Positions 42,168 through 51,128 of a DNA stretch of 64,000 nucleotides are shown here, in pieces. The translations under genes and the position numbers were made by a program. This DNA comes from Lewinellaceae bacterium (GTDB lineage: Bacteria > Bacteroidota > Bacteroidia > Chitinophagales > Saprospiraceae), in contig JACJXW010000006.1 of assembly GCA_020636405.1 (NCBI GenBank), positions 558,001 to 622,000 of the forward strand, written 5' to 3'. Position 1 is the first letter of the stretch; each line of letters starts with the position of its first letter. Below the pieces are notes generated by a model, which worked only from the letters and a program-made list of their open reading frames with translations, searched no databases and had not been told where the DNA came from.

Positions 42168-44615
42168 ATGAGAACTATAGCTTTTGGCTATTTGTGGGCG
42201 CTTTTGTGCCTGTTACCCACCTATTCGTTTTCACAGTACAATCAAGGAGCAAAGATAAACGGAAAAGTAGAAGGGCCGGATGGCTCTCCGCTGGAATTTG
42301 CCAACGTGGTCCTGAATAATGCTGCCGACTCCAGTATGGTAAAAGTTGAGATCACAAGCCTGGAAGGCCTCTTCGCCATGGACGGCGTGCCGGAGGGGCG
42401 GTACTGGATAAATGTCAGTTATGTGGGGCTGCCACCATTCGGTTCGGAGCTTTTTCAGCTGAAGGCCGGCCAGCAGTTCGAGCTACCACTGATACAGCTG
42501 AAGGAAGCCAGCATAGGCCTCACAGAGGTTGTGGTTACCGCCGAGAAGCCGCTGGTGGAAGTCCGGGCAGATAAAATGGTGTTTAACGTGGAAAACACCA
42601 TCAATGCTTCGGGCAGCACTGCTTTCGAGCTGTTGCGCAAAGCTCCCGGAGTGGTGGTGGACAACAACGACAACATCAACTTGTTAGGTAGGGCAGGCGT
42701 GCAGGTTTACATCGATGGAAAACCTTCCCCGCTTAGTACCACAGACCTGGCGGCTTTTCTGAAAACAGTGCAGAGTGATGAGATAGAAGCTATTGAGGTG
42801 ATCACCAACCCCTCTTCCCGGTACGATGCCGAGGGCAATGCCGGCATCATCAACATCCGCATGAAAAAGGACAAGCGGCTGGGGGCCAACGCCAATCTTA
42901 ACCTTGGGTACTCGGTGGGGAAAGTGCCCCAGTACAACGGCACGGTGAGCGGCAACTACCGCAATGAACACCTCAATGCCTTCGGCAGCTACAGCCATTC
43001 CGAAGGGGAGAACCGCAATTATATGGACCTTCGGCGCCGGCAGCTGGGTATGTTCTATGACCAGAAGAACCAGCAGGGCCACCAATGGTCCAGTCATAAC
43101 TTCAAAGCCGGAACCGACTTCTTCCTTGGCGATAAGCACACGGTCGGTTTCCTGGCAACCGGCTACCTTAGTGACAATAACAGTTGGAGCAACAGCCGCA
43201 CGCCTTTCGGCACAATAGCGGCCAACCGGGTGGACACCATTCTGCTGGCGCAGGGCAATGACGACAACTCCCGCAATAACCTCAACTTCAACCTCAACTA
43301 CCGGTTCGACGACAAAGGCGGGAAAGTCTGGAACATCGATGCCGACTACGGCCGGTTCCGGAATGACGGGGCTGCCTATCAGCCGAACTACTATACCGAC
43401 CCTACGGAAACGGTTACTTTCCGGGAAAAGATCAACACCAACGAGACGCCCACCGATATCGATATCTACACGTTCAAAGTTGACCATGAGCGCCCGATGC
43501 TCGGCGGCCAGGTGGGCGCCGGCCTGAAACTGGCCAAAGTCAGCACCGACAACACCTTTCGCTTTTTCGATGAGTTCGATGGTTCGCCGGTTCTGAATAC
43601 CAATCGGAGTAACCGCTTCGCCTATGAGGAGAACATCAACGCCGGTTACCTCAACTACCAGCGGCAGATGGGTAAAGTTGGCGTACAGGCCGGCCTGCGG
43701 GTCGAGCAGACCCACTCGACGGGTGACCTGGTTAGCTTTAAGGAAGGGGCAGAGGGAGAGCAATTCGACCGTGAGTATGTCGACTTCTTCCCCTCCGGCG
43801 GACTAACCTACGCTCCCAGTGAAAAACACAGTTTCCAGCTGACCTACAGCCGCCGGATCAACCGTCCGTCCTACCAGGACCTCAACCCCTTCCTGAACAA
43901 GCTCGATGAACTGACCTATGAGCAGGGCAACCCCTTCCTGAAGCCGGAGTATGCAAACAATATTCAATTGACGCACAGCTTTAATTACCGCTTCAACACA
44001 ACCCTCAGCTATAGCCATACCAAAGACCTGATCACCCGCATCACTGACACTGCCGAGGTGAATGCCAGCTACATCACCTGGCTCAACCTGGCCGACCAGT
44101 ACAATTACAGCCTGAGCATCAGCGCACCTATTCCTATTACCAAGTGGTGGAGTTCCTTCACCAACATGACGGGCAGTTACACCCAGAACAAGGCCGACTA
44201 CGGCGATGGCAAGCTGGTCAACCTGGATGCTACGACCTTCAACATCTACAGCCAGCATACCTTCCGCCTGCCGCACGACTTCTCCATCGAAGTGTCCGGA
44301 TGGTACAACTCGCCTTCTCTTTGGGGCGGCACCTTTGAGATGGACGCCATGTGGAGCATGGACGCCGGTATTCAGAAGAAAATCCTCGATGGCCGCGGCA
44401 ACATCCGCCTGGCCATCAGCGATATCTTCCGAACCAATGAATGGCATGGCATCAGCCGCTTTGGCGCCCTCGACCTCGATGTGTCCGGCGGATGGGACAG
44501 CCGGCGCTTCCGCGTCAACTTCTCCTACCTGTTGGGCAATGACCAGGTGAAGGGCGCCCGCCGTCGGAATACGGGCCTGGAAGAGGAACAGAACCGGGTG
44601 AAATCCGGGGATTGA
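42168..44615 (+). CDS. outer-membrane beta-barrel receptor, TonB-dependent type
   Basis: An 815-residue protein from ATG 42168 (MRTIAFGYLWALLCLLPTYS signal; an upstream ATG at 42144 is less likely). It has a CarboxypepD_reg-like domain (GKVEGPDGSPLEFANVVLNN), then a plug (RADKMVFNVENTI, LLRKAPGVVVDNNDNINLLG, YIDGKPSPL, ITNPSSRYDAEGNAGIINI) and a large barrel of the OMP_b-brl_3 type. No SusD follows and no ligand gene is adjacent, so the transported substrate is unknown. Confidence 0.88.
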   Translation: MRTIAFGYLWALLCLLPTYSFSQYNQGAKINGKVEGPDGSPLEFANVVLNNAADSSMVKVEITSLEGLFAMDGVPEGRYWINVSYVGLPPFGSELFQLKAGQQFELPLIQLKEASIGLTEVVVTAEKPLVEVRADKMVFNVENTINASGSTAFELLRKAPGVVVDNNDNINLLGRAGVQVYIDGKPSPLSTTDLAAFLKTVQSDEIEAIEVITNPSSRYDAEGNAGIINIRMKKDKRLGANANLNLGYSVGKVPQYNGTVSGNYRNEHLNAFGSYSHSEGENRNYMDLRRRQLGMFYDQKNQQGHQWSSHNFKAGTDFFLGDKHTVGFLATGYLSDNNSWSNSRTPFGTIAANRVDTILLAQGNDDNSRNNLNFNLNYRFDDKGGKVWNIDADYGRFRNDGAAYQPNYYTDPTETVTFREKINTNETPTDIDIYTFKVDHERPMLGGQVGAGLKLAKVSTDNTFRFFDEFDGSPVLNTNRSNRFAYEENINAGYLNYQRQMGKVGVQAGLRVEQTHSTGDLVSFKEGAEGEQFDREYVDFFPSGGLTYAPSEKHSFQLTYSRRINRPSYQDLNPFLNKLDELTYEQGNPFLKPEYANNIQLTHSFNYRFNTTLSYSHTKDLITRITDTAEVNASYITWLNLADQYNYSLSISAPIPITKWWSSFTNMTGSYTQNKADYGDGKLVNLDATTFNIYSQHTFRLPHDFSIEVSGWYNSPSLWGGTFEMDAMWSMDAGIQKKILDGRGNIRLAISDIFRTNEWHGISRFGALDLDVSGGWDSRRFRVNFSYLLGNDQVKGARRRNTGLEEEQNRVKSGD

Positions 44616-44633
44616 GGAAGTGAGTGAAGGAGG

Positions 44634-44672
44634 GAATGAAGGAATGAATAGTGGGTATTCATTCCTTCATTC
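44634..44672. terminator. bidirectional hairpin between receptor and caspase genes
   Basis: A perfect 17-bp inverted repeat (44634-44650, core AATGAAGGAATGAATA, with 44656-44672) and a 5-nt loop GTGGG, between converging genes. It overlaps the stop codon of the caspase gene. Confidence 0.65.
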
Positions 44673-46431
44673 ATTTCATAAGCGGCATTTTCTGGCCTTT
44701 TGCCTTGAAGTTGGAATCCCTCACTACGATCTCTACCATGTGGTTGCCCTCCTGGCTGTTGAACGAGCTCAGAGACACTTCGAATGGTTGGGTATCTTGA
44801 GCCGTTTTCCGGATCTGTTCACCGGTGGCGAGGTAAGTAATGGTAATGTCGAAGGGAGGTTTCCCTCTTCCAACATTGATGCTAAGTTGGTTACTGCCTT
44901 TGAGGGCGGTGGTGAAATATAGCTCGTAGCGGTAAAGTGCAGCTATCTTCTGTTTTGCAGCTTCGGCATGTTTCCCATCGGCATGGGCATTCAGGTAGGC
45001 GCGGTAGCCTTCTTCAGTGGCCGAGCTTGCCGCGCGTTCCCAATCCAGTTCTTCCTGGCATTGCAGGAGGTAGTTCCGCGCTGCCTTGCCTTCAGGGTTT
45101 ATCTTCAGCGCTTCTTTCAACGCCTGGCTGGCGGCGGCGAACTTGCCTTCCCGGAAAAGAGACTGTCCCCTGGTGAGCAGGGTGGCATAATCCTGAGGCG
45201 GAGAGGGCTTGGGGGCGGGATGTTCCTCTTTGGGGTTCACTGGCGGTGTCTCCAGTTCGGCCTCGGCCAGCATTTTCTGGCATTTCTGGAGGCTTTTTTC
45301 TGCGCGTTCGCGATCCAATCCATTGCTTTCCGCCCAGCGGAGCGCCTGGCTGAGCAAGCGGCAAGCCTCCTGATATTGTTCCGGAGTCAGAGCCAGCTTT
45401 GCACGTTCAACACCTGCCGTCAGCAGGCTATCGTAACGCTCCTGGGGTGAAAGCGGCAATGGCTTGCTGCTTGCCTGTTCCGTTTTTGCCACCTTCTTTC
45501 CGGCCTCCTGCCGGTTGGCCAGCCACACTACCATTGCGATCACCACCAAAGCAGCGATTGCGGCCAGGATATACTTTTTGTAGTTGGGCCGGGGTGGAGG
45601 CTTAGTCGCGGAGGTAGTTCCAGTAGAGGCCGGGACGGCGGATCTCGGTTTGGGTACGGCCCCTTTGCGGTAGAAGTAGAACTGTCCGCCGCGGTGGCCC
45701 ACATCCTGAAGCGGTTCCCCTCTGGGCGTCTGCCGGGAGTTGTGGATGACGGCATTGACGACCATGCTGATGAGGCCGGCCACCGAAAGCTGGGGCTCAG
45801 GGTTGTTTTCCAGGAAGTAGATCACGTTGTCGGCAAAGGGGCTGTGGCTGCCTGGTTTGCCATCGCTGACCACTTCGTTGCGGCCGGCGGTGAGCAGCCA
45901 GCGGGAGGGGATCTCATCCAGCCGGTTGGCATCTGCGGCCTGCTCCAGGGAACGGTTGGCGAACAGGGAGCCCGAGAAGCAGCTGTCGACGATCAGAAAC
46001 GTATGGTGCGAATGAATGGCCTTAATGTATTTGACGATGCGGCTGTTGGCGATGTACTCATTGGTATGGCCCATGGGCGCGTCTACGGGGATCCAGTATC
46101 CCTCATCAATAGCTTCTTCATATTCCCCGTGGCCAGAGAAGAGAATGAGCAGGTTGTCCTGCGGCCGGACGAGCTCAACCATTTTTTTGAAACGGTCAAT
46201 GATGGCATGTTCGGTGGCCTGTTCGTTGAACAATGTAAAAACGTGTTGTTTTTCGAACTGGTATTGGCCCGACAACACGTCGATCAGCCGGCGAGCGTCC
46301 TGTACACAGTTGTACAGGCGGGGGCAATGCTGGTATTCGTCGATGGCGATGGCCAGCATATAGTTGATCCCCTGCGGCCTTTCCATCCCTGCCGGTTCCG
46401 CTTCACCGATGTCAATGCCTTTATGGGCCAT
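44671..46431 (-). CDS. membrane-anchored caspase-like (C14) protease with TPR region
   Basis: A 586-residue protein. Residues ~21-255 are a caspase p20-type domain with the catalytic dyad His101 (LILFSGHGEYEE) and Cys151 (FLIVDSCFSGSLF). A proline-rich linker leads to one membrane helix (~287-305, ILAAIAALVVIAMVVWLA). The rest is helical with TPR-like units (YATLLTRGQSLFREGKFAAA) and a final beta-rich ~100 residues with C2-like look. The protease part has no signal peptide and is N-terminal, so it should face the cytoplasm. The gene starts one base after the stop of the secreted double-domain protein, so the two are coupled. Substrate unknown. Confidence 0.88.
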   Translation of the reverse strand: MAHKGIDIGEAEPAGMERPQGINYMLAIAIDEYQHCPRLYNCVQDARRLIDVLSGQYQFEKQHVFTLFNEQATEHAIIDRFKKMVELVRPQDNLLILFSGHGEYEEAIDEGYWIPVDAPMGHTNEYIANSRIVKYIKAIHSHHTFLIVDSCFSGSLFANRSLEQAADANRLDEIPSRWLLTAGRNEVVSDGKPGSHSPFADNVIYFLENNPEPQLSVAGLISMVVNAVIHNSRQTPRGEPLQDVGHRGGQFYFYRKGAVPKPRSAVPASTGTTSATKPPPRPNYKKYILAAIAALVVIAMVVWLANRQEAGKKVAKTEQASSKPLPLSPQERYDSLLTAGVERAKLALTPEQYQEACRLLSQALRWAESNGLDRERAEKSLQKCQKMLAEAELETPPVNPKEEHPAPKPSPPQDYATLLTRGQSLFREGKFAAASQALKEALKINPEGKAARNYLLQCQEELDWERAASSATEEGYRAYLNAHADGKHAEAAKQKIAALYRYELYFTTALKGSNQLSINVGRGKPPFDITITYLATGEQIRKTAQDTQPFEVSLSSFNSQEGNHMVEIVVRDSNFKAKGQKMPLMK

Positions 46432-46432
46432 A

Positions 46433-47458
46433 TCATTTCAGGCTTACCGTTAACAAATAGGCGCCGGAGTTGAGCCCTTCTGCTCCTGCCACGCCGATGA
46501 CCACCTGGAGCGGGTTGTTCCCGGAACGCAGGCTCACCTTTCGTTCGGGCCCGGTATCTTGTCCCATATCCGGCTGGAAGCTGGCTTCGCAGGAAATGCA
46601 GGAGGGCAGGTCCGGGACGAACCGCAGGGCGCCGCTGCCCTGGGAATAGGCATACAGGCTCATATTGGCGGCTCCATCTTCCGGACGCAGGCTGATCTCC
46701 ATTTCGGAATAGGCAGGCAGCTCTGTGGTATACAAAAGGTGATTTCCGGTGAACTTATTCTGCCGGATGCTCACGAAGCAGGCGTTTTGGCTGTTCCACG
46801 CCCAGCTGAGATCCTGGATGGGAACGCCGTCCCCGAGGTTTCCCCGGTAGGCCAGTACTTCCCCTTTGCGGCTGTCGATGCGAAATTTGGGAACTTCCTT
46901 TTGTTCCGGCAGGGACTGGTTTTCGCCTCCTTCCAGCGTGATCTCCAGGGTGTATGCGCCGCTGGCAAGGCCATCGGCGCCCACTACGCCGATCGTCACC
47001 GTGTAGGGGTTGCCAACGGCCCGGAGGCTTACCGACCGGCTGTGGTCCTGTGTTTTTCCACGGTACTTATAGTCCCATTTGTAATCCGCCTCACAGCTCA
47101 CGCAACGCGGCAGGTTGGGAACGATGTCCTCTCCACTGCCGGAATAAGCATACAGGCTGAAGTTGGCCTTCGGGTCGTCGGGAATTACCTTTATGGTCAT
47201 CTCGGCCCGCGCCGGCAATTGGGTTTGGTAAAGGACGTGGTGTCCGGTAAACTTGCGTTGCTGGGTAGCCACAAAACAGGCATTCTGGCTACTCCAGGCC
47301 CAACTGAGATCAGGGAGTGCGGCGCCGTTCGCCAGGTCGCCGCTGATCCTTACCTTGCCATTGGGAACGGAGGGTATCCACTCCGGTGAAGTTTGCGCCT
47401 GAAGAATCGGGCAAAGGAGGGCGGATACCAGAAAGCACAGGGTTTTAAGTCTATTCAT
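46433..47458 (-). CDS. secreted protein of two duplicated domains, partner of the caspase
   Basis: A 341-residue exported protein (signal LCFLVSALLCPILQAQ). Two copies of one ~145-residue domain: about 30-180 and 190-341. Both have DLSWAW.SQNACFV, KFTG.H.LY, a Cys pair (RCVSCEA / SCISCEA) and a terminal strand SGAYTLEITL / SGAYLLTVSL. The second half resembles pre-peptidase C-terminal-like beta-sandwiches; I do not know the family. Lies immediately upstream of the caspase-like gene with a 1-nt gap, so joint expression is nearly certain. Confidence 0.78.
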   Translation of the reverse strand: MNRLKTLCFLVSALLCPILQAQTSPEWIPSVPNGKVRISGDLANGAALPDLSWAWSSQNACFVATQQRKFTGHHVLYQTQLPARAEMTIKVIPDDPKANFSLYAYSGSGEDIVPNLPRCVSCEADYKWDYKYRGKTQDHSRSVSLRAVGNPYTVTIGVVGADGLASGAYTLEITLEGGENQSLPEQKEVPKFRIDSRKGEVLAYRGNLGDGVPIQDLSWAWNSQNACFVSIRQNKFTGNHLLYTTELPAYSEMEISLRPEDGAANMSLYAYSQGSGALRFVPDLPSCISCEASFQPDMGQDTGPERKVSLRSGNNPLQVVIGVAGAEGLNSGAYLLTVSLK

Positions 47459-47501
47459 GGCCTATGGTTCAATACTCAGGGAAGACAGTTCCCGGGTATT
47501 C

Positions 47502-47960
47502 TTACTGAAAGTTTACCAGTTCTGTTTCGAAAATGAGCACGGAATTGGCGGGGATGCCCGGGCGCGCCACCGGCCCATACGCCAGCTGCGAAGGGATAAT
47601 GAAGGTACCTTTGCCCCCCTTTTTCAGCAGGGGAATGGCGATCTGCCAGCCCTCGATCACCTGGAAGAGAAAGAAGGTCCGGGTATCGTTGCCCGGCGTC
47701 TGGTCAAATACGGTGCCATCCAGCAGGTAGCCTTTGTATCGGACCAGCACCTCGCTGTTGATGTTGGGAGAGCCGCCGCTCCCCGGTTCTTCGATGATGT
47801 AGTAGATGCCGGACTCGTGGCGCTCGGCATTGAGCTGGTTGGTTGCCAGGTATTCTTCGATCGTTTCCTGATCAACAACCGACTGGTTGGGCCCGTCATT
47901 TTTGTTACAGCCCAGAGCCAGTAGCAGGGCGGGCAAGGCTATCCACAATAATTGCTTCAT
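47502..47960 (-). CDS. FKBP-type peptidyl-prolyl isomerase lipoprotein
   Basis: A 152-residue protein with lipobox LLALGC (Cys18) and an FKBP domain in the C-terminal ~105 residues (VLVRYKGYLLDGTVFDQT, LLKKGGKGTFIIPSQLAYG, LIFETELVNFQ). It helps fold exported proteins at the envelope. 43 nt upstream of the duplicated-domain gene on the same strand, so it may head that transcript. Confidence 0.88.
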   Translation of the reverse strand: MKQLLWIALPALLLALGCNKNDGPNQSVVDQETIEEYLATNQLNAERHESGIYYIIEEPGSGGSPNINSEVLVRYKGYLLDGTVFDQTPGNDTRTFFLFQVIEGWQIAIPLLKKGGKGTFIIPSQLAYGPVARPGIPANSVLIFETELVNFQ

Positions 47961-48139
47961 AGTTTTAGTTATTTTGGCTGTAAAGATAGCCAGTTCGTCA
48001 AAATAGTCAACAAATTCAACGCCGGTCCGTATGATAAGAGGCTATTTGGAAAGCGGAAAACAGCGGGAGAGGTTTTATTGCCCGGTTTTTCTTAGTATTT
48101 TTCAAAATTCCAGAAATATCATAAGAAAATTTCAACTCC

Positions 48140-48775
48140 ATGAAAGATAACCTTTGCGTATTCCTTGATGCCGGCCACGGTGGCCTGGACAAAAATGGAA
48201 ATTACACTACCGCTCCCAGCAAGATGTACGAGCACAGCCGCGGTACCTTCCACAACGGCCGTATCTTCTACGAAGGCGTATGGAACCGGAAGTTGACCGG
48301 CCGCGTGGCCGCCAAGCTGGACAAGCTCGGCATCTGCAACATCCTGGTCAGCCATGAATACGTAGATGTATCGCTGAACTACCGGGTGGATATGGCCAAC
48401 TGGTATTTTCGCAACTTTCGCAAAGGCATTTACATTTCCAACCACGCCAATGCCTCTGGTTCCGGCGCCGCCAGCGGTTTTGAGGTCTATACTTCTCCCG
48501 GCGTGACCAGCTCCGACACCATTGCAGAATTCCACTGGAATAATGTGAAGGACCTGCTTGGGGACCGCATCAGGATGAGGCCTGATTCTTCGGATGGCGA
48601 CCACGACAAGGAAGCCCGCTTTTACGTACTCACCCGCACGGTCATGCCCGCTATCCTGGTAGAGCATCTCTTTTTTGACAATTACGATGACGCCAACCTG
48701 CTGATGGATGATGAGGTCGTGGAACGCTTCGCCGAAGCTCAGGTGAGGACGGTGATCAATTATATGAACCTTTGA
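48140..48775 (+). CDS. N-acetylmuramoyl-L-alanine amidase (Amidase_3)
   Basis: A 211-residue zinc amidase. Likely ligands are His in FLDAGHGG, Glu in YEGVWNRKL, and His in YISNHANAS, with the catalytic Glu in LVEHLFFDN. It lacks a signal peptide and binding domains, unlike cell-separation amidases. Phage- or contractile-system-associated amidases share that trait, but no such genes are nearby. Confidence 0.85.
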   Translation: MKDNLCVFLDAGHGGLDKNGNYTTAPSKMYEHSRGTFHNGRIFYEGVWNRKLTGRVAAKLDKLGICNILVSHEYVDVSLNYRVDMANWYFRNFRKGIYISNHANASGSGAASGFEVYTSPGVTSSDTIAEFHWNNVKDLLGDRIRMRPDSSDGDHDKEARFYVLTRTVMPAILVEHLFFDNYDDANLLMDDEVVERFAEAQVRTVINYMNL

Positions 48776-49166
48776 GCGGACGAGCTACATTTCTGGGTCT
48801 TGAGCGGGGCAGCGTTTAAGTCGGAAATCGGAAGTCGGAATTTTTCCTATGGAGTGCTGCCAGGAAGAGGCTGAAGATGCTTCCACCAAAAGAATCAGCT
48901 TCCTGAATAATAGGGAAGTGGGAAGTCGGATAGCTGGCAGTGAACCCCCATTTTAGAACCTGTTCCGGCTTCAAATGGAATACGTCCCAAGTCCACTCTA
49001 TTGGGACTGTAAAAAAAAGGTAGCCCGTTGGCCGGGCTACCTCGTCACAAAGTGTAATACAAAAGATTACGCGATTGTTGCTTCTTTTTACGTAAGTTGG
49101 TACTGGCAGGTTACATTGCAGCGAGAACTTCCGTAAAAAAATTGCTAAATTCCCCACCAAAAACCT
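48776..49166. other. intergenic region with a minus-strand terminator but no recognised gene
   Basis: Contains short GGAAGTCGGAA repeats at 48820-48840 and 48918-48930. 49043-49160 is AT-rich. I found no coding frame with a sound start on either strand. The terminator is listed separately. Confidence 0.45.
49011..49042 (-). terminator. intrinsic terminator facing the minus strand
   Basis: AGGTAGCCCG (49018-49027), loop TTGGC, CGGGCTACCT (49033-49042). On the minus strand this stem is followed by eight T's (complement of 49011-49018), the standard intrinsic-terminator layout. No minus-strand gene lies upstream of it within this gap. Confidence 0.7.
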
Positions 49167-50837
49167 ATGCGTTTATTCAATCTCCTTTTTTTAGCCCTCT
49201 CCTCGGTTTTTGTCCTTTCCTGCGGTAGTGATACCGGGCAGGAAACAAGCCAGGAAGCCTCTCTGGCGGATTCTCTTATCGTCGACATCGACCAGCGCCT
49301 GGCCAAGTATGTGCCGGTGCGGCTGACGACCGATGTCGGACAGCTTTCCGACAAACAAAAGCAAATGATCCCTGTGCTCATTGAGGCCGCCAGGATCATG
49401 GACGAACTGTTCTGGTATGAGGCCTATGGCCAAAAGGACAGCCTGATGGAGGCCCTTACCAATGAAAAGCTGAAGCGCTACGTTACCATCAATTACGGCC
49501 CCTGGGACCGCCTGGAGGGTAATGAACCGTTCATTTACGGCGTTGGCCCTAAACCGGCGGGCGCCAATTTTTATCCTGCCGACATGACCAAGGAGGAATT
49601 TGAGGCTGCCCAACTGGAGGGCAAGTCCAGCTTGTATACCTTTCTGAGGCGCGACGAGGGCGGTAAGCTGAAAGTAGTCCCCTATCGGGAACAGTTCGCC
49701 GAACAGGTGGGCAAAGCCGCCGGGCTGCTCCGGCAGGCCGCCGCTCTGGCTGACAATGAGGCGCTGAAAAATTACCTGAACCTGCGCGCCGATGCGTTGC
49801 TCTCCGATGAATACCAGGCCAGCGATATGGCCTGGCTGGACATGAAAGACAACCAGATCGATGTGGTCATCGGGCCTATAGAAACCTATGAAGACCAGCT
49901 CTTTGGGTACAAGGCCGCTCACGAATGCTACGTGCTGGTCAAGGATATGGAATGGAGCCAGCGCCTGGAAAAATACGCCGCTTTCCTGCCGGAGCTGCAG
50001 AAAGGCCTGCCCGTGCCGGCGCCGTATAAAACCGAAGAGCCCGGCAGCGATGCCCAGCTCAATGCCTACGATGTGGTGTATTATGCCGGCGATTGCAACT
50101 CTGGCAGCAAGACGATCGCCATTAACCTGCCGAACGACGAGGAGGTACAGTTGGCAAAAGGTACCCGCCGCCTGCAATTGAAAAATGCCATGCGCGCCAA
50201 GTTCGACAAGATCCTGGTGCCTATTGCTGACGTGCTGATCGCCGAAGACCAACGCCAGCATATCACTTTTGATGCCTTTTTCGCCAACACGATGTTCCAC
50301 GAGGTGGCGCATGGCCTGGGTATCAAAAACACCATTAACGGCCAAGGTACCGTGCGCGAAGCGCTCAAGGAGCATGCTTCCGCCCTGGAAGAAGGAAAGG
50401 CCGACATCCTGGGGTTGTATATGATCAAGCAATTGCACGATAGAGGCGAACTGGATGGCGACCTGAAGGCCTATTATACTACTTTCATGGCCGGTATCTT
50501 CCGGTCGGTCCGCTTCGGTGCGTCCAGCGCCCACGGAAAGGCCAATATGATCCGATTTAACTATTTCGCCGAGAAAGGCGCCTTTGAACGCGATGCGAAT
50601 ACCGGCTTATACCGGGTCAATTACGATAAGCTGGAGCAGGCTGCAGCTTCCCTGTCGGAACTGATCCTTACCCTGCAGGGCAATGGCGACTACGACGGCG
50701 TCGCCGGGCTGGTGGCCACCAAGGGTAAGGTCGGCGAGCAATTGCAGGGCGACCTGGCCCGCCTGGCAGAAGCGTCCATTCCCGTAGACATCGTCTTTGA
50801 GCAGGGCGTGGAAGTGCTGGGGCTGGAGGATCTGTAG
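49167..50837 (+). CDS. M49-like zinc metallohydrolase lipoprotein
   Basis: A 556-residue protein with lipobox VFVLSC (Cys19). It resembles dipeptidyl-peptidase III (M49) relatives of Bacteroidota: ITINYGPWDRL-like N-terminal block, central zinc site and EEGKADILGLY. Family enzymes have HExxxH. Here the site reads HEVAH at 378-382 (FHEVAHGLG), one residue shorter, with Glu408/Glu409 in the third-ligand region. The length is below animal DPP III (~740). Probable peptidase or related hydrolase on the periplasmic side of a membrane. Confidence 0.8.
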   Translation: MRLFNLLFLALSSVFVLSCGSDTGQETSQEASLADSLIVDIDQRLAKYVPVRLTTDVGQLSDKQKQMIPVLIEAARIMDELFWYEAYGQKDSLMEALTNEKLKRYVTINYGPWDRLEGNEPFIYGVGPKPAGANFYPADMTKEEFEAAQLEGKSSLYTFLRRDEGGKLKVVPYREQFAEQVGKAAGLLRQAAALADNEALKNYLNLRADALLSDEYQASDMAWLDMKDNQIDVVIGPIETYEDQLFGYKAAHECYVLVKDMEWSQRLEKYAAFLPELQKGLPVPAPYKTEEPGSDAQLNAYDVVYYAGDCNSGSKTIAINLPNDEEVQLAKGTRRLQLKNAMRAKFDKILVPIADVLIAEDQRQHITFDAFFANTMFHEVAHGLGIKNTINGQGTVREALKEHASALEEGKADILGLYMIKQLHDRGELDGDLKAYYTTFMAGIFRSVRFGASSAHGKANMIRFNYFAEKGAFERDANTGLYRVNYDKLEQAAASLSELILTLQGNGDYDGVAGLVATKGKVGEQLQGDLARLAEASIPVDIVFEQGVEVLGLEDL

Positions 50838-50843
50838 ATTTGC

Positions 50844-50953
50844 GATGTTTGATGTTTGATTTGCGATGTTTGATGTTCCGGGCAGTGACAACGCATCCTG
50901 GCCCCCCGGAAGTAAATCGCAAATCAAAAATCGCAAATCAAACATCAAACATC
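50844..50953. repeat. 24-bp perfect inverted repeat after the M49-like gene
   Basis: 50844-50867 and 50930-50953 are exact reverse complements, built of GATGTTTGAT and GATTTGCGAT blocks. The inner spacer has a second stem (TTCCGGG / CCCCGGAA). It starts 6 nt after the stop codon and would form one long hairpin in RNA. Confidence 0.7.
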
Positions 50954-50981
50954 ATAAACCCTTATTTCCCCTGGAATTCGT

Positions 50982-50989
50982 TATCTTTG
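50982..50989 (+). promoter_or_regulatory. -7 element of the secreted-protease promoter
   Basis: TATCTTTG matches TAnnTTTG, 139 nt upstream of the ATG at 51129, which implies a long leader. Confidence 0.4.
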
Positions 50990-51128
50990 CACCATACATA
51001 CAGTATTAAGAGAATACCTGGATAGTCCTGCTTTTACTGCCTACCTGTGTCGATGCACGAATAACTGCATTTCTGTGCATAATAGAATTTTACACCCGGC
51101 CCATATTTTCCAGACAAATAATGATCCT

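Noticed and set aside
48816..49160. 114-residue minus-strand ORF
   Set aside because: It reads through the intrinsic terminator stem (DEVARPTGYLFF is the hairpin), which a real gene would not do.
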